The notes below the pieces were generated by a model. That model was not told where the DNA came from, ran no database searches, and worked only from the letters and a program-made list of their open reading frames with translations. A stretch of 64,000 nt of DNA. Origin: Oceanicaulis sp. HLUCCA04. GTDB taxonomy: Bacteria; Pseudomonadota; Alphaproteobacteria; Caulobacterales; Maricaulaceae. The translations under genes and the position numbers were made by a program. Every line of letters starts with the position of its first letter. The stretch's first letter is position 1. Positions 34,137-42,497 of this stretch are shown piece after piece. The DNA is taken from NCBI GenBank assembly GCA_001314625.1, contig LJSH01000003.1, positions 235,454-299,453 on the forward strand, given 5' to 3'.

Positions 34137-35092
34137 GCTGCGTTCTCCTGTTCGACGAGAGTATTGGCCGCTGCCAGTACGGGTGCAAGCTCCAGATCGG
34201 CCAGAAGGCTGGTCGTGGACGTTTTGAGCCGGTCGCGCGTGCGCTCATCGGCCTCGCCGCCTGCCCGCACCGATGCGGCGGCGCGTCCCCACGGACCATA
34301 AACGCGTTCATCGGTTGGTCCAAACAGGCCCAGCGTCGGTGTCCCGGCCGCCGCCGCCATGTGCATCAGCCCGCTATCATTGCCCACGAACAGGGCGGCG
34401 CGGGCCAGACAGGCCCCGGTTTCCAGCAGATCGAGCTGGCCGGTAAAGTCGTGCGTGCGCTCAGGATCGAGTTGCGCGGCGACCGCGCGGCCCGTGGCTT
34501 CATCGCCCGGTCCGCCGAAAATCGCCACATGCGCGCCCGGCATCGCGCCGCCGGGTCCTGTCAGGGCCTGTGCCAGCGCGGCAAAGCGATCCGGCGCCCA
34601 CTCCTTGAAGCGCGCAGCGGCAGCAGGGGCCAGCGCCAGGACCGGCTCATCGGGCATCAGCGCGCGTGCCCGCGCACGGGCGAGATCATCGAGCCACAGA
34701 ACTGGCGAGGGCGGCGGTGCGATGCCCAGAAAGGCGGCCGCTTCTTCAACGCGGTGAACCGGTGCGCTGCTGCCCGGCCAGTTGCGCTTCACATGGCGGG
34801 TGCCGGCCATCAGGAACCAGCTGGTCGCGCTTTCGCGCAGATCAATCACGATATCCCAGCGCCGGGTGACGGTCTGACGCCACAAATCCAGCCAGTGTCC
34901 GCCGCCTTTGCGCTTGGTCATCACGATGACCCGCTCAAGGCCGGGTACGGCGCGGAATAGCGGCGCGGCCAGCGGCCCGCAGGCAATCGTCACGCGCGCG
35001 CCCGGATGGGTTCGCAGCACATGGTCCAGCAATCCGCTGGACAGTATCGCATCGCCGATGCGCGTGGCCGTGATGAACAGGATTCGCGTCAT
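34133..35092 (-). CDS. Glycosyltransferase family 9 (heptosyltransferase-like)
   Basis: A 319-residue GT-B enzyme related to ADP-heptose:LPS heptosyltransferases. It starts TRILFITATRIGDAILSSGLLDHVL, has ALAPAAAARFKEWAPDRFAALA in the middle and FVGNDSGLMHMAAAAGTPTLGLFGPTDERVYGPWG near the C-terminus, the nucleotide-sugar binding signature of GT9. It probably adds a heptose or similar sugar to LPS core in the cytoplasm. The ATG at 35092 is preferred over an upstream TTG. It is coupled to pyrC by a 4-base overlap. Confidence 0.9.
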   Translation of the reverse strand: MTRILFITATRIGDAILSSGLLDHVLRTHPGARVTIACGPLAAPLFRAVPGLERVIVMTKRKGGGHWLDLWRQTVTRRWDIVIDLRESATSWFLMAGTRHVKRNWPGSSAPVHRVEEAAAFLGIAPPPSPVLWLDDLARARARALMPDEPVLALAPAAAARFKEWAPDRFAALAQALTGPGGAMPGAHVAIFGGPGDEATGRAVAAQLDPERTHDFTGQLDLLETGACLARAALFVGNDSGLMHMAAAAGTPTLGLFGPTDERVYGPWGRAAASVRAGGEADERTRDRLKTSTTSLLADLELAPVLAAANTLVEQENAA

Positions 35093-35148
35093 GGCGCGTG
35101 GCTTAGCGCACAGCGGGCCTGCCCGCCAGATCAAGCCGCCGCGTCAGC

Positions 35149-35889
35149 TCAGCGCTGCAACAGGTCAAGCGCGCTATTGTAGAGCTTGTGGATCGAGCCC
35201 GTCAGTGACAGCGCCCACTTGATCACGAACGGTGCAGGAATATCGCCGGAGCGGCCAATGGCAGGGATTTCCTGCTGGTAGATGCGCGCCATGCTGGCAA
35301 TGGCGACTTCAAAATGCGCGTAGAAGGCGTGGATGGCGCGTCTGTCGTCATTGCCCAGCGTGTTCAGGTTTTCCCGGTAGCGGTCATAAATGTCCTTACC
35401 GAAATAGCTCTGGAAATCATGGTAATAGCTGCCCACCTGGCTGATATAGGTGGCAAACCCTGATATCAGCGTGATGATCGCGTCGGCGGTACGCTCATTG
35501 TCGCCGGTGGCTTGTGCATCCTCAACCGCCTGCAGGGCCTTTTGCGCCCAGTCCATGAAGGATAGCGAGTACTCCACCAGATTGCTGGTGAAGGAGAGCT
35601 TCTGCTCCAGATCGAACAATATGTCTGGGCAGACCGCTTCGACCTTGCGCAGCAGGGTGGTGCTGGCCCGCACACTCGCCCAGTCGCGGAACTTCTTCAT
35701 GATGGCGATGGCCGAGCCCAGGCTGTCGGTACCGACACCGGCCAGATAGTCACCGTGTTTGAGATTATGCGTGATCAGATTGGGCTGACCGGGGTCAAAC
35801 AGAACCGTCTGCCGGTAGGGCAGCGCGGTCAGCACGTCCTGAAAGCTTGCCTTGCCCGCGCGCAGGCGATCCTTGCCAAGTCCAAACAT
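35149..35889 (-). CDS. Conserved-looking helical protein of unknown function
   Basis: A 246-residue soluble protein with no signal or membrane segment and a mostly helical composition (LGSAIAIMKKFRDWASVRASTTLLRKVEAV; LISGFATYISQVGSYYHDFQSYFGKDIYDRYRENL; RRAIHAFYAHFEVAIASMARIYQQEI). It has a very strong GAAGGAGGGG site before ATG 35889, and codon use like its neighbours, so it is clearly a real gene. No domain is recognised. It is divergent from ygfZ and separate from the GT9 gene, so context gives no firm clue. Confidence 0.8.
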   Translation of the reverse strand: MFGLGKDRLRAGKASFQDVLTALPYRQTVLFDPGQPNLITHNLKHGDYLAGVGTDSLGSAIAIMKKFRDWASVRASTTLLRKVEAVCPDILFDLEQKLSFTSNLVEYSLSFMDWAQKALQAVEDAQATGDNERTADAIITLISGFATYISQVGSYYHDFQSYFGKDIYDRYRENLNTLGNDDRRAIHAFYAHFEVAIASMARIYQQEIPAIGRSGDIPAPFVIKWALSLTGSIHKLYNSALDLLQR

Positions 35890-35999
35890 TGACCCCTCCT
35901 TCAATGCCCGGCGCGAATGATTGCGGATAATGGCCCGGCGCGCAAATGACGGGTCTATGACGCCCTTGCGCTTTGCAGCGGCGGGGCTACATCGAAGCG

Positions 36000-36824
36000 A
36001 TGACCGGCATCGATTTTATCACCCGCCTGACCCATCGCGCCGTGATCCATATCACCGGGGCGGATTCGCGGGATTTCCTGCAGCGCGTGGTGACGCGCGG
36101 ACCCCAAGGGGTGGGGCCGGACAGGGCGCTCGGGTCGGCCTTGCTGACCCCGCAGGGTAAGGTGTTGGCCGACCTGATCTTCTTTGATGACAGTGCAGGC
36201 GGCCTGCTTGTGGATGTGCCGTCAAGTGAGGCGGACGGGCTCCTGAAACGCTTCACGCTTTACCGTCTGCGCGCAAAGGCTCAGCTCACCTTGCGTGATG
36301 ATCTGGCCGTTGCCGCTGCGTGCGGCGAAAGCGAAGGCGCACTCAAAGCGGTTGCTCTGGCGTCGGCGTCCGATCCGCGCAGTCCGGCGCTTGGCCTGCG
36401 CGCCATCATCCCGGCAATATCGGATATTGCCGCGGCTCCGGCGGCCTGGCTGGCGGCCAAGGCCAGGGCGTTCGTGACCGAGATGCCGGTCGATTACACG
36501 CCAGCGGAAGTGTTCTCCACCGATGTGAACCACGACTTGCTGGACATGATTGACTACAAGAAGGGCTGCTTTGTCGGGCAGGAAGTCGCCAGCCGGATGC
36601 ACCGCAAGGGCGGGGTGAGGAAACGCACGGCTTATCTGACCGGCGACCGCATTTTCTCCAGCGGCCTTGATGTGACGGTGGGCGATACGCCGCTGGGTGC
36701 ACTGCTGTCCGGCGGGCCGGGCTATGGTCTGGCGCTGGTGCGCGTCGACAGGCTGGAGGCTGCGCCCGAACCCGTAACGGTGGACGGGCACGCCGTCACA
36801 GTGCGGCGGCCGGACGCCGGCTAA
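36000..36824 (+). CDS. ygfZ: Folate-binding YgfZ/GcvT-like protein
   Basis: A 274-residue tetrahydrofolate-binding protein involved in repair or assembly of certain iron-sulfur enzymes. The signature KGCFVGQEVASRMHRKGGVRKR is near residue 185 (K-G-C-[YF]-x-G-Q-E). The N-terminal GADSRDFLQRVVTRG and LLTPQGKVLADLIFF and the preceding DYTPAEVFSTDVNHDLLDMIDYKKG are family-typical. The ATG at 36000 (MTGIDFITRL) is preferred to an upstream start. Confidence 0.93.
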   Translation: MTGIDFITRLTHRAVIHITGADSRDFLQRVVTRGPQGVGPDRALGSALLTPQGKVLADLIFFDDSAGGLLVDVPSSEADGLLKRFTLYRLRAKAQLTLRDDLAVAAACGESEGALKAVALASASDPRSPALGLRAIIPAISDIAAAPAAWLAAKARAFVTEMPVDYTPAEVFSTDVNHDLLDMIDYKKGCFVGQEVASRMHRKGGVRKRTAYLTGDRIFSSGLDVTVGDTPLGALLSGGPGYGLALVRVDRLEAAPEPVTVDGHAVTVRRPDAG

Positions 36825-36918
36825 CGGCGTGTGATGTATGACGTGAATTCCTGCCAAGGGTGTTGCAACGCCGTGCAGAGCAAGCGCATGCTGACTGCCG
36901 CAGTGCAGCAACTCCAGA

Positions 36919-38169
36919 ATGAAGGCCGGTCGCCCCGTGAGCTCCAATCGTTTCAGTGCCCTACTTGTCGAGAACGTTCACCCTGACGCTGATGCGGCGC
37001 TGGAAAGCTATGGCCCTATCGATATTGAGCGCGCCGGCGCTTCGCCCGAGCGCGGCGAGCTGAAAGCCGCGCTGAAGGGCAAGTCTGTTCTGGGCATCCG
37101 CTCGCGCACGCAGATAGATGCAGACATTCTGGACGCAGCGCCGGACCTGCTGGCGCTGGGGTGTTTTTGCATCGGCACCAATCAGGTCGATCTGGCCGAA
37201 GCAGCCCGCCGGGGTATCCCGGTGTTCAACGCGCCGTTTGCCAATACACGCTCGGTCGCCGAGCTGACACTTGCCTCCATCATCATGCTGATGCGGCGCG
37301 TGCCGGAGAAAATGTTCGCGATAGAGCAGGGCGGCTGGCTGAAAACGGCCGAAGGCTGCAACGAGGTGCGCAAGAAGAAGCTGGGCATTGTTGGCTATGG
37401 CAATATCGGTGCCCAGCTCTCCGTGCTGGCCTCGGCGCTGGGCATGCATGTCTATTTCTATGATGTCGAGCCCAAGCTGGTGCATGGCAATGCCCGTCCG
37501 ATGGACAGTCTCGACGCGCTGCTGGCCGAGTGTGATGTCGTCACCCTGCACGTGCCCTCGACGCCGCAGACACGCAATCTGATGAATGCCACGCGCATCC
37601 GCTCAATGAAGCCCGGCAGCATTCTGATCAATCAGGCGCGCGGCGATCTGGTCGATATCGATGCGCTGGCCGCCGCGCTGGAGGATGGGCATCTTGCCGG
37701 GGCGGCCGTGGACGTGTTCCCGGTGGAGCCCAGCTCCAAGGATGAGCGCTTCACCTCGCCCTTGCAGCGCCAGCGCAATGTGATCCTGACGCCCCATATC
37801 GGCGGCTCGACGCTGGAGGCGCAGGCGGCGATCGGTCAGGACAGCGCCATCAAGCTCGCCAAATATCTCTACCTGGGATCAACCGGCCATGCCGTGAACT
37901 TCCCGCAGGTCGAGCCCGGGCCCATCCGTCCGGGCTGCACCCGCGTGGCCGTGCCCCACAAGAATGCGCCGGGCTTTCTGCGCCGTCTCAATGATGCTGC
38001 CGAGCGCGCAGGGGCGAACGTGGCCGCCCAGTTTTTGCAAACCGACGCGGAGATCGGCTACGCGCTGGCCGATCTGGAAGGCAAGCTGCCCGATGACTTC
38101 CTGGAGCGCATCAACGCGCTGGACGGCACCATCCGCGCCCGGCTTCTGCCCACCCCGTCAGCGGGCTAG
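36919..38169 (+). CDS. serA: D-3-phosphoglycerate dehydrogenase SerA
   Basis: A 416-residue NAD-dependent enzyme for the first step of serine synthesis, of the E. coli type with one C-terminal ACT regulatory domain. Motifs: LALGCFCIGTNQVDLAEAARRGIPVFNAPFANTRSVAELTL, the NAD loop LGIVGYGNIGAQLSVLASALGM near residue 155, catalytic LINQARGDLVDIDAL, then LAGAAVDVFPVEP and TPHIGGSTLEAQAAIG. Residues ~340-410 form the ACT domain. The ATG start at 36919 lacks a strong site; a GTG seven codons in is possible. Confidence 0.94.
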   Translation: MKAGRPVSSNRFSALLVENVHPDADAALESYGPIDIERAGASPERGELKAALKGKSVLGIRSRTQIDADILDAAPDLLALGCFCIGTNQVDLAEAARRGIPVFNAPFANTRSVAELTLASIIMLMRRVPEKMFAIEQGGWLKTAEGCNEVRKKKLGIVGYGNIGAQLSVLASALGMHVYFYDVEPKLVHGNARPMDSLDALLAECDVVTLHVPSTPQTRNLMNATRIRSMKPGSILINQARGDLVDIDALAAALEDGHLAGAAVDVFPVEPSSKDERFTSPLQRQRNVILTPHIGGSTLEAQAAIGQDSAIKLAKYLYLGSTGHAVNFPQVEPGPIRPGCTRVAVPHKNAPGFLRRLNDAAERAGANVAAQFLQTDAEIGYALADLEGKLPDDFLERINALDGTIRARLLPTPSAG

Positions 38170-38174
38170 GGGCG

Positions 38175-39194
38175 ATGACCGCCGGGCAGGCCAGTGCCGA
38201 TGTGACAATCCTGATTGTGGCTTATGACAGCGCGCAGCACTGGCCACGCCTGAAAGCGGCTTTGGCCGCGCAGACCGTGCGCCCGCGCCGGATTCTGGTG
38301 CTGGAGAACGGTTCACCGTCCAGCCCGCTATCGCCGCAGGATGTGCCAGACAGCATCGAGCTTGTCGTCTCTGACACCAATCTGGGCTTTGCGGGCGGCA
38401 ATAACCGGCTGGCCGCCAAGGCCGATACCCGTTGGCTGGTCTTGCTGAACCCGGACGCCTTCCCGGCACCTGACTGGCTGGAACAGCTGCTGGCTGCCGC
38501 GCAGCGCTATCCCGGCGCCAGCCTGTTCGGCTCCACCCAGCGCGCGGACGGCCATGAGGGCGTTCTCGATGGCGCGGGTGATGTCTATCACATCACCGGC
38601 ATTCCCTATCGCGGCGGCTATGGCGTGGCGATGGCCTCGCCTGCCGATGGCGAGATTTTCGCGCCGTGCGCAGCGGCCATGATGATACGGCGTGATGTCT
38701 TCGAGGCGGTTGGCGGCTTTGACGAAGATTATTTCTGCTATGTTGAAGACGTGGATCTGGGGGCGCGTGCACGCCTTGCCGGGCATGCCGCCATCCATGT
38801 GCGCGACGCGATTGTGAACCATGTCGGCTATGGCTCCAGCGGGCGGCGCTCTGTCTTTGCCACCTGGCATGGCACCCGCAACCGGCTGTGGACCTGGCTG
38901 AAGACCATGCCTCTGCCGCTGCTGATCCTGACGGCGCCTTTGCATCTGGCGATGACGCTGGCGCTATGGCTGTCGGCAGCGCGGTTCGGGCATTTCAGGC
39001 TGTTCGGCCGGGCGCTCGGCGATGCGCTCATGGGTCTGCCCGGCCTCTGGCGCAAGCGGCGCGCGGTGCAGTCCGGCAGGCAGGTTACGGCAGCCGATTA
39101 TGCACGCATGATGGCGTTCAGCCCGGTGGATTTCTTCACCCGGCGGCCCCTGCACAGGCCGGTCAGTGCCCGCGCGCGACGAACGGACCATTGA
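38175..39194 (+). CDS. Glycosyltransferase family 2 protein
   Basis: A 339-residue inverting GT-A enzyme. It begins DVTILIVAYDSAQHWPRLKAALAAQTVRPRRILVLENGSPSS, carries SDTNLGFAGGNNRLAAKADTRWLVLLNPDAFPAPDWLEQL (D-x-D equivalent NPDAF), then GGFDEDYFCYVEDVDLGARARLAGHA, all typical of rhamnosyl- and related GT2 transferases. A hydrophobic segment near the C-terminus (LPLLILTAPLHLAMTLALWL) may anchor it in the membrane. It starts 5 bases after the serA stop, and its 3' end overlaps the convergent cysQ by 32 bases. Confidence 0.9.
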   Translation: MTAGQASADVTILIVAYDSAQHWPRLKAALAAQTVRPRRILVLENGSPSSPLSPQDVPDSIELVVSDTNLGFAGGNNRLAAKADTRWLVLLNPDAFPAPDWLEQLLAAAQRYPGASLFGSTQRADGHEGVLDGAGDVYHITGIPYRGGYGVAMASPADGEIFAPCAAAMMIRRDVFEAVGGFDEDYFCYVEDVDLGARARLAGHAAIHVRDAIVNHVGYGSSGRRSVFATWHGTRNRLWTWLKTMPLPLLILTAPLHLAMTLALWLSAARFGHFRLFGRALGDALMGLPGLWRKRRAVQSGRQVTAADYARMMAFSPVDFFTRRPLHRPVSARARRTDH

Positions 39195-39948
39195 GATAGC
39201 CCTGATCGGTCTTGCCGTAGAGAAAGGGTGTTCCGTCCGGGCAGGTTACGCGGCCACCGGCCGCTGACAGCACCGCATGACCGGCGGCGGTGTCCCACTC
39301 CATGGTCGGGCCGAAACGCGGATAGAGATCGGCCTCGCCTTGCGCCACCAGACAGAATTTCAGTGATGATCCGGCGCTGACCGTTTCGCTCACCCCTTCA
39401 GAGGCAGCAAAGGCCCGGGTCTGGTCATCCGCGTGCGAGCGGCTCATCACGGCAATCCGCCCTGTCTGGGGCAAGGGACGGACTGTCATGGAGGACAGCG
39501 TGGACATATTCAGCCTGGTGCCGGGTGCGGCATTGCCTGTCAGTCCTGATCCGCCACCGATGAAGATGCGTTGCAAAGCTGGCGCATAGACGCATCCCGC
39601 TACCGGTACCCGCCCGGAAATCAGCGCGATATTGATGGTGAACTCGCCATTGCGGTTGATGAACTCCTTCGTGCCATCGACCGGGTCGACCAGCAGGAAA
39701 TCGCCATCAATGTCGGGGCGCACACCTGCGGCAAAGCTCTCTTCTGCCAGTACCGGCACGCCGGGCAGTGTGAGTGCCAGCGCTTCGAGTATGACGGCTT
39801 CGGCCCGGGTGTCGGCCTCTGTCACGGGCGAGCGGTCATCCTTGGACTGAATGACAAAGCCACTCTCATAGACCTCCATCACCTCGACAGCCGCTTTCAG
39901 GCAGATTTGCGCAAATTCGCGCGCCAGATCATCGCGTTCGTGTCTCAC
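39163..39948 (-). CDS. cysQ: 3'(2'),5'-bisphosphate nucleotidase CysQ
   Basis: About 261 residues. IMPase superfamily motifs: DRSPVTEADTRAE, VLAEESFAAG, LLVDPVDGTKEFINRNGEFTINIALI (metal-binding D-P-V-D-G-T plus the KEFINRNGEFTINIAL stretch specific to CysQ) and MEWDTAAGHAVLSAAGG. It removes PAP formed during sulfate assimilation. A GTG at 39948 with AAAAGG upstream is preferred; the frame stays open to a TTG at 40014, but those residues are not conserved. Confidence 0.9.
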   Translation of the reverse strand: MRHERDDLAREFAQICLKAAVEVMEVYESGFVIQSKDDRSPVTEADTRAEAVILEALALTLPGVPVLAEESFAAGVRPDIDGDFLLVDPVDGTKEFINRNGEFTINIALISGRVPVAGCVYAPALQRIFIGGGSGLTGNAAPGTRLNMSTLSSMTVRPLPQTGRIAVMSRSHADDQTRAFAASEGVSETVSAGSSLKFCLVAQGEADLYPRFGPTMEWDTAAGHAVLSAAGGRVTCPDGTPFLYGKTDQGYLNGPFVARGH

Positions 39949-40089
39949 AAAAAACCTTTTAGCTGTCGATGCGTGTAGCTCTGCGCGGTGTAGTGCTAGA
40001 TAGCTGGCCGTCAATCAAGGCCCGTGCGTGCCATGACGCACTTTATCTGCCACTTGAACTTTTGTCCGTAAGAGCGGACTTTGTTACCC

Positions 40090-40437
40090 ATGAGCGCTAC
40101 CCCTCCTTCTGATAAGTCCGACGCTGATCCGCTCGAACACGCCGAGGCGCGCCTTCTGGCGGCGATTGATGCGGTGGAAAACCGGCTTGGCCAGCTGGCC
40201 AGCCGCATGGGTGAAGCCGAAGGCGATGCCCGCGCGGCCCGTCATGCCGATGAGGACCGCTCCCGCTTGGCCGGCCAGCTTGACAGCGCGCGCGCCAGCG
40301 AGGCCGAACTTGCCGAAGCGGCGGGCGAGGCGAGTGCCGCGCTGGCACAGGCCGTGGCCGAACTGAAATCGGCAGTCTCCGGGTCAGGTCTGGCCGGGAA
40401 TGATGCGCGCGATCTCTTCTCCGGGGACAAGGGCTGA
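40090..40437 (+). CDS. Coiled-coil protein upstream of zapA (DUF4164-like)
   Basis: A 115-residue, Ala/Glu/Arg-rich protein: EHAEARLLAAIDAVENRLGQLASRMGEAEGDARAARHADEDR, then LAGQLDSARASEAELAEAAGEASAALAQAVAELKSAV. It is predicted as one long coiled coil. Small coiled-coil genes commonly precede zapA in alphaproteobacteria. Its stop overlaps the zapA start (TGATG), so it may take part in divisome assembly together with ZapA. The specific family name is a tentative recollection. Confidence 0.7.
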   Translation: MSATPPSDKSDADPLEHAEARLLAAIDAVENRLGQLASRMGEAEGDARAARHADEDRSRLAGQLDSARASEAELAEAAGEASAALAQAVAELKSAVSGSGLAGNDARDLFSGDKG

Positions 40438-40799
40438 TGTCCAAGGTCACGATTTCGCTGAACGGGCGGCCCTTCACCATCGGATGTGAAGATGGTCAGC
40501 AAGCCTATCTCAAAGAGCTGGCCGGACATCTGGACGGCCATGTGCGCGATCTGGCCGAAAAGGTCGGCCAGATTGGCGAATTGCGCCTCCTGCTGATGGC
40601 TTCGCTTATAGTCGCTGACGAGATGCGCGAGGCGCAAGGCAAGGTCGAAACGCTGGAATCGGAACTGCTGGATGCCAAGGGACATATCTCTCAGGCCGAG
40701 GCGCGTCGCCGGTCGGACCGGGCCCGCGCAGCCGAAACCATCCAGAAGGCTGCCGAGCGCCTCGAAGCGCTCGCGCGAGCAGATGGCAGTGAGGCTTGA
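40437..40799 (+). CDS. zapA: Cell division protein ZapA
   Basis: A 120-residue FtsZ-associated protein that promotes FtsZ filament bundling at mid-cell. The N-terminal globular part (MSKVTISLNGRPFTIGCEDGQQAYLKELAGHLDGHVRDLAEKVGQIGELRLLLMASLIVADEMREA) matches ZapA. The remaining ~50 residues are a coiled coil. It is coupled to the upstream coiled-coil gene and followed by the 6S RNA gene and the 5-FTHF cyclo-ligase gene, the standard zapA-ssrS-fau order. Confidence 0.92.
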   Translation: MSKVTISLNGRPFTIGCEDGQQAYLKELAGHLDGHVRDLAEKVGQIGELRLLLMASLIVADEMREAQGKVETLESELLDAKGHISQAEARRRSDRARAAETIQKAAERLEALARADGSEA

Positions 40800-40829
40800 G
40801 CAAAGCCCCCACACACACCATGTTCATAC

Positions 40830-40999
40830 CCGTGGCGGTGACTGGAGTTCGCGTCAGGCTTTTACATCCCAGGGACCTTACATCTCTGAACGGGAGCTAC
40901 CTCTGATGTTGGCCGTGGCCTTCATCATGCGGCGCCCACCTGGTAGTCCAGGTCATCAGGGTTGTTACACAGCCAACGGCCCGTCTGGTGCCGCCACAC
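40830..40999 (+). ncRNA. ssrS: 6S RNA
   Basis: The ~170-base interval between zapA and the cyclo-ligase gene can close through GTGGCGG (40832-40838) and CCGCCAC (40991-40997), leaving a long, internally paired, GC-rich hairpin with bulges: the shape and size of 6S RNA. The zapA-ssrS-ygfA order is characteristic of proteobacteria. 6S RNA binds housekeeping RNA polymerase and dampens transcription in stationary phase. Ends are approximate. Confidence 0.8.
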
Positions 41000-41021
41000 T
41001 TCTCCTGTCCGGGGGCACGAC

Positions 41022-41597
41022 ATGCTGAACGGCTGGCGAAAGAAACGGCTGCGCCAGCGCGCATTGGCGAGCCGTTTGGCTCTGGCAGAGGCCAGCCCCG
41101 GCGCCAGCCGGGCGCTTGTTGATCATTTCCCCGATAACGTCTGGCCTGCCGTCCATACGGTGGTTGCCGGTTACTGGCCGGTGCGAGGCGAGATCGATCC
41201 ACGCCCGCTGATGGAAACCTTCATGCTTGAGCAGGCGCAGCTCGCCTTGCCCGTGGTCGCCGGGAAGGACGCCCCCTTGCAGTTCCGGGCCTGGTCGCCT
41301 GACGACGCGCTGGAGACCGGAGCGTTCGGGATTGACGTGCCGGATGCCCGAAAGCCACTCCTGGTGCCGTCTCTGGTGCTGGTGCCGCTGGCCGCTTTTG
41401 ACAAGCGCTGCCACCGGATCGGCTATGGAGCCGGGTTTTATGACCGCACGCTCTCTGCCTTGCGGGCCAGCGGCCCTGTGATCGCGGTCGGCCTGGCCTA
41501 TGAGGGTCAGCGCACCGGCCAGATACCGGCCGGCCGTCATGATGTGGCCCTTGATTACGTGGTGACCGAGCAGGCGTGCTACGCCGCCAGCGACTGA
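41022..41597 (+). CDS. fau: 5-formyltetrahydrofolate cyclo-ligase
   Basis: A 191-residue ATP-dependent enzyme converting 5-formyl-THF to 5,10-methenyl-THF. It has the N-terminal basic WRKKRLRQRALASRLAL, the folate/ATP part VVAGYWPVRGEIDPRPLM, LVPSLVLVPLAAFD and the C-terminal signature HRIGYGAGFYDRTLSAL, then DVALDYVVTEQA. The ATG at 41022 follows GGGGG and is preferred because an earlier ATG lies inside the 6S RNA. Confidence 0.92.
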   Translation: MLNGWRKKRLRQRALASRLALAEASPGASRALVDHFPDNVWPAVHTVVAGYWPVRGEIDPRPLMETFMLEQAQLALPVVAGKDAPLQFRAWSPDDALETGAFGIDVPDARKPLLVPSLVLVPLAAFDKRCHRIGYGAGFYDRTLSALRASGPVIAVGLAYEGQRTGQIPAGRHDVALDYVVTEQACYAASD

Positions 41598-41598
41598 G

Positions 41599-41624
41599 CC
41601 CGGACACTGAACCCGGACACTGAG
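41599..41624. repeat. Tandem 13-bp repeat after the cyclo-ligase gene
   Basis: CCCGGACACTGA(A/G) occurs twice head to tail directly after the stop codon, followed by a 7-bp hairpin GAGCAGG/CCTGCTC (41622-41641). The hairpin could be a weak terminator; it has no T-run. Confidence 0.6.
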
Positions 41625-41730
41625 CAGGGAGGGGCCTGCTCTGGATCGCACCGCAAGGCATTGGCGAAGCGCCACTGAACCGCTACATCCGCGGTGAAAC
41701 CTGCAATTTCGACACGAGACATTTCCCGGC

Positions 41731-42495
41731 ATGGCAGCCTTTAGCGAACAGCGCGTCCTTGGTGTGCGCCATTGGACCGACAGTCTTTTCTCCTTCCGCG
41801 TGACCCGCCCGGCGAGCTTCCGCTTCCGGTCCGGCGAGTTTGTCATGCTGGGCCTGAAGGTCGACGGCAAACCCTTGCTGCGCGCCTATTCCATCGCCAG
41901 CCCGGCCTGGGATGACGGGCTCGACTTCTTCTCGATCAAGGTTGCTGACGGCCCGCTGACCTCGCGCCTGCAAGGTATCGCTGAAGGTGATGAAGTGCTG
42001 CTCGGCGCCAAGTCGGTTGGCACGCTCGTGCACGACGCCCTTCTGCCCGGCAAGCGGCTTTACCTCGTGTCCACCGGCACCGGCATTGCGCCGTTTGCCA
42101 GCATAATCCGTGACCCGGAAACCTATGAGCGCTTCGACCAGATCATCCTCACCCATACCTGCCGTCAGGCGGCAGAGCTGGCCTATGGCGAAGAGCTGGT
42201 AGCCAGCCTGAAAGACGACCCGCTGGTCGGCGTGCATATGCACAAGCTGGTGCATTACACCTCGCTGACGCGCGAGGATCATCCGCGCATCGGCCGCATC
42301 ACGGCGCTGATGGATTCCGGTGAGCTCTGGGATGAAACGGGCGGACCGCTCGATCCGGCCACCGACCGTGTCATGATCTGCGGCTCGATCGAGATGATCA
42401 ATGACTGCAAGGCGCGCGTGGAGGCCGCCGGGCTGGAGGAGGGCTCCAATGCCCGCCCCGGCGCCTTTGTGGTCGAGAAAGCGTTCGTGGGGTAG
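41731..42495 (+). CDS. fpr: Ferredoxin/flavodoxin-NADP+ reductase
   Basis: A 254-residue FAD enzyme. FAD-binding RAYSIASPAW (R-x-Y-S), the GLDFFSIKVADGPLTSRLQ strand-loop, NADP-binding VSTGTGIAPFASIIRDPETYERF and the C-terminal DRVMICGSIEMINDCK...ARPGAFVVEKAFVG are the bacterial Fpr type. It moves electrons between NADPH and ferredoxin or flavodoxin in the cytoplasm, for redox balance or Fe-S enzymes. It ends 2 bases before ymdB. Confidence 0.94.
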   Translation: MAAFSEQRVLGVRHWTDSLFSFRVTRPASFRFRSGEFVMLGLKVDGKPLLRAYSIASPAWDDGLDFFSIKVADGPLTSRLQGIAEGDEVLLGAKSVGTLVHDALLPGKRLYLVSTGTGIAPFASIIRDPETYERFDQIILTHTCRQAAELAYGEELVASLKDDPLVGVHMHKLVHYTSLTREDHPRIGRITALMDSGELWDETGGPLDPATDRVMICGSIEMINDCKARVEAAGLEEGSNARPGAFVVEKAFVG

Positions 42496-42497
42496 TC

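Noticed and set aside
40672-41028. Plus-strand frame covering the 6S RNA interval
   Set aside because: It overlaps zapA in another frame and the structured RNA; no conserved protein pattern.
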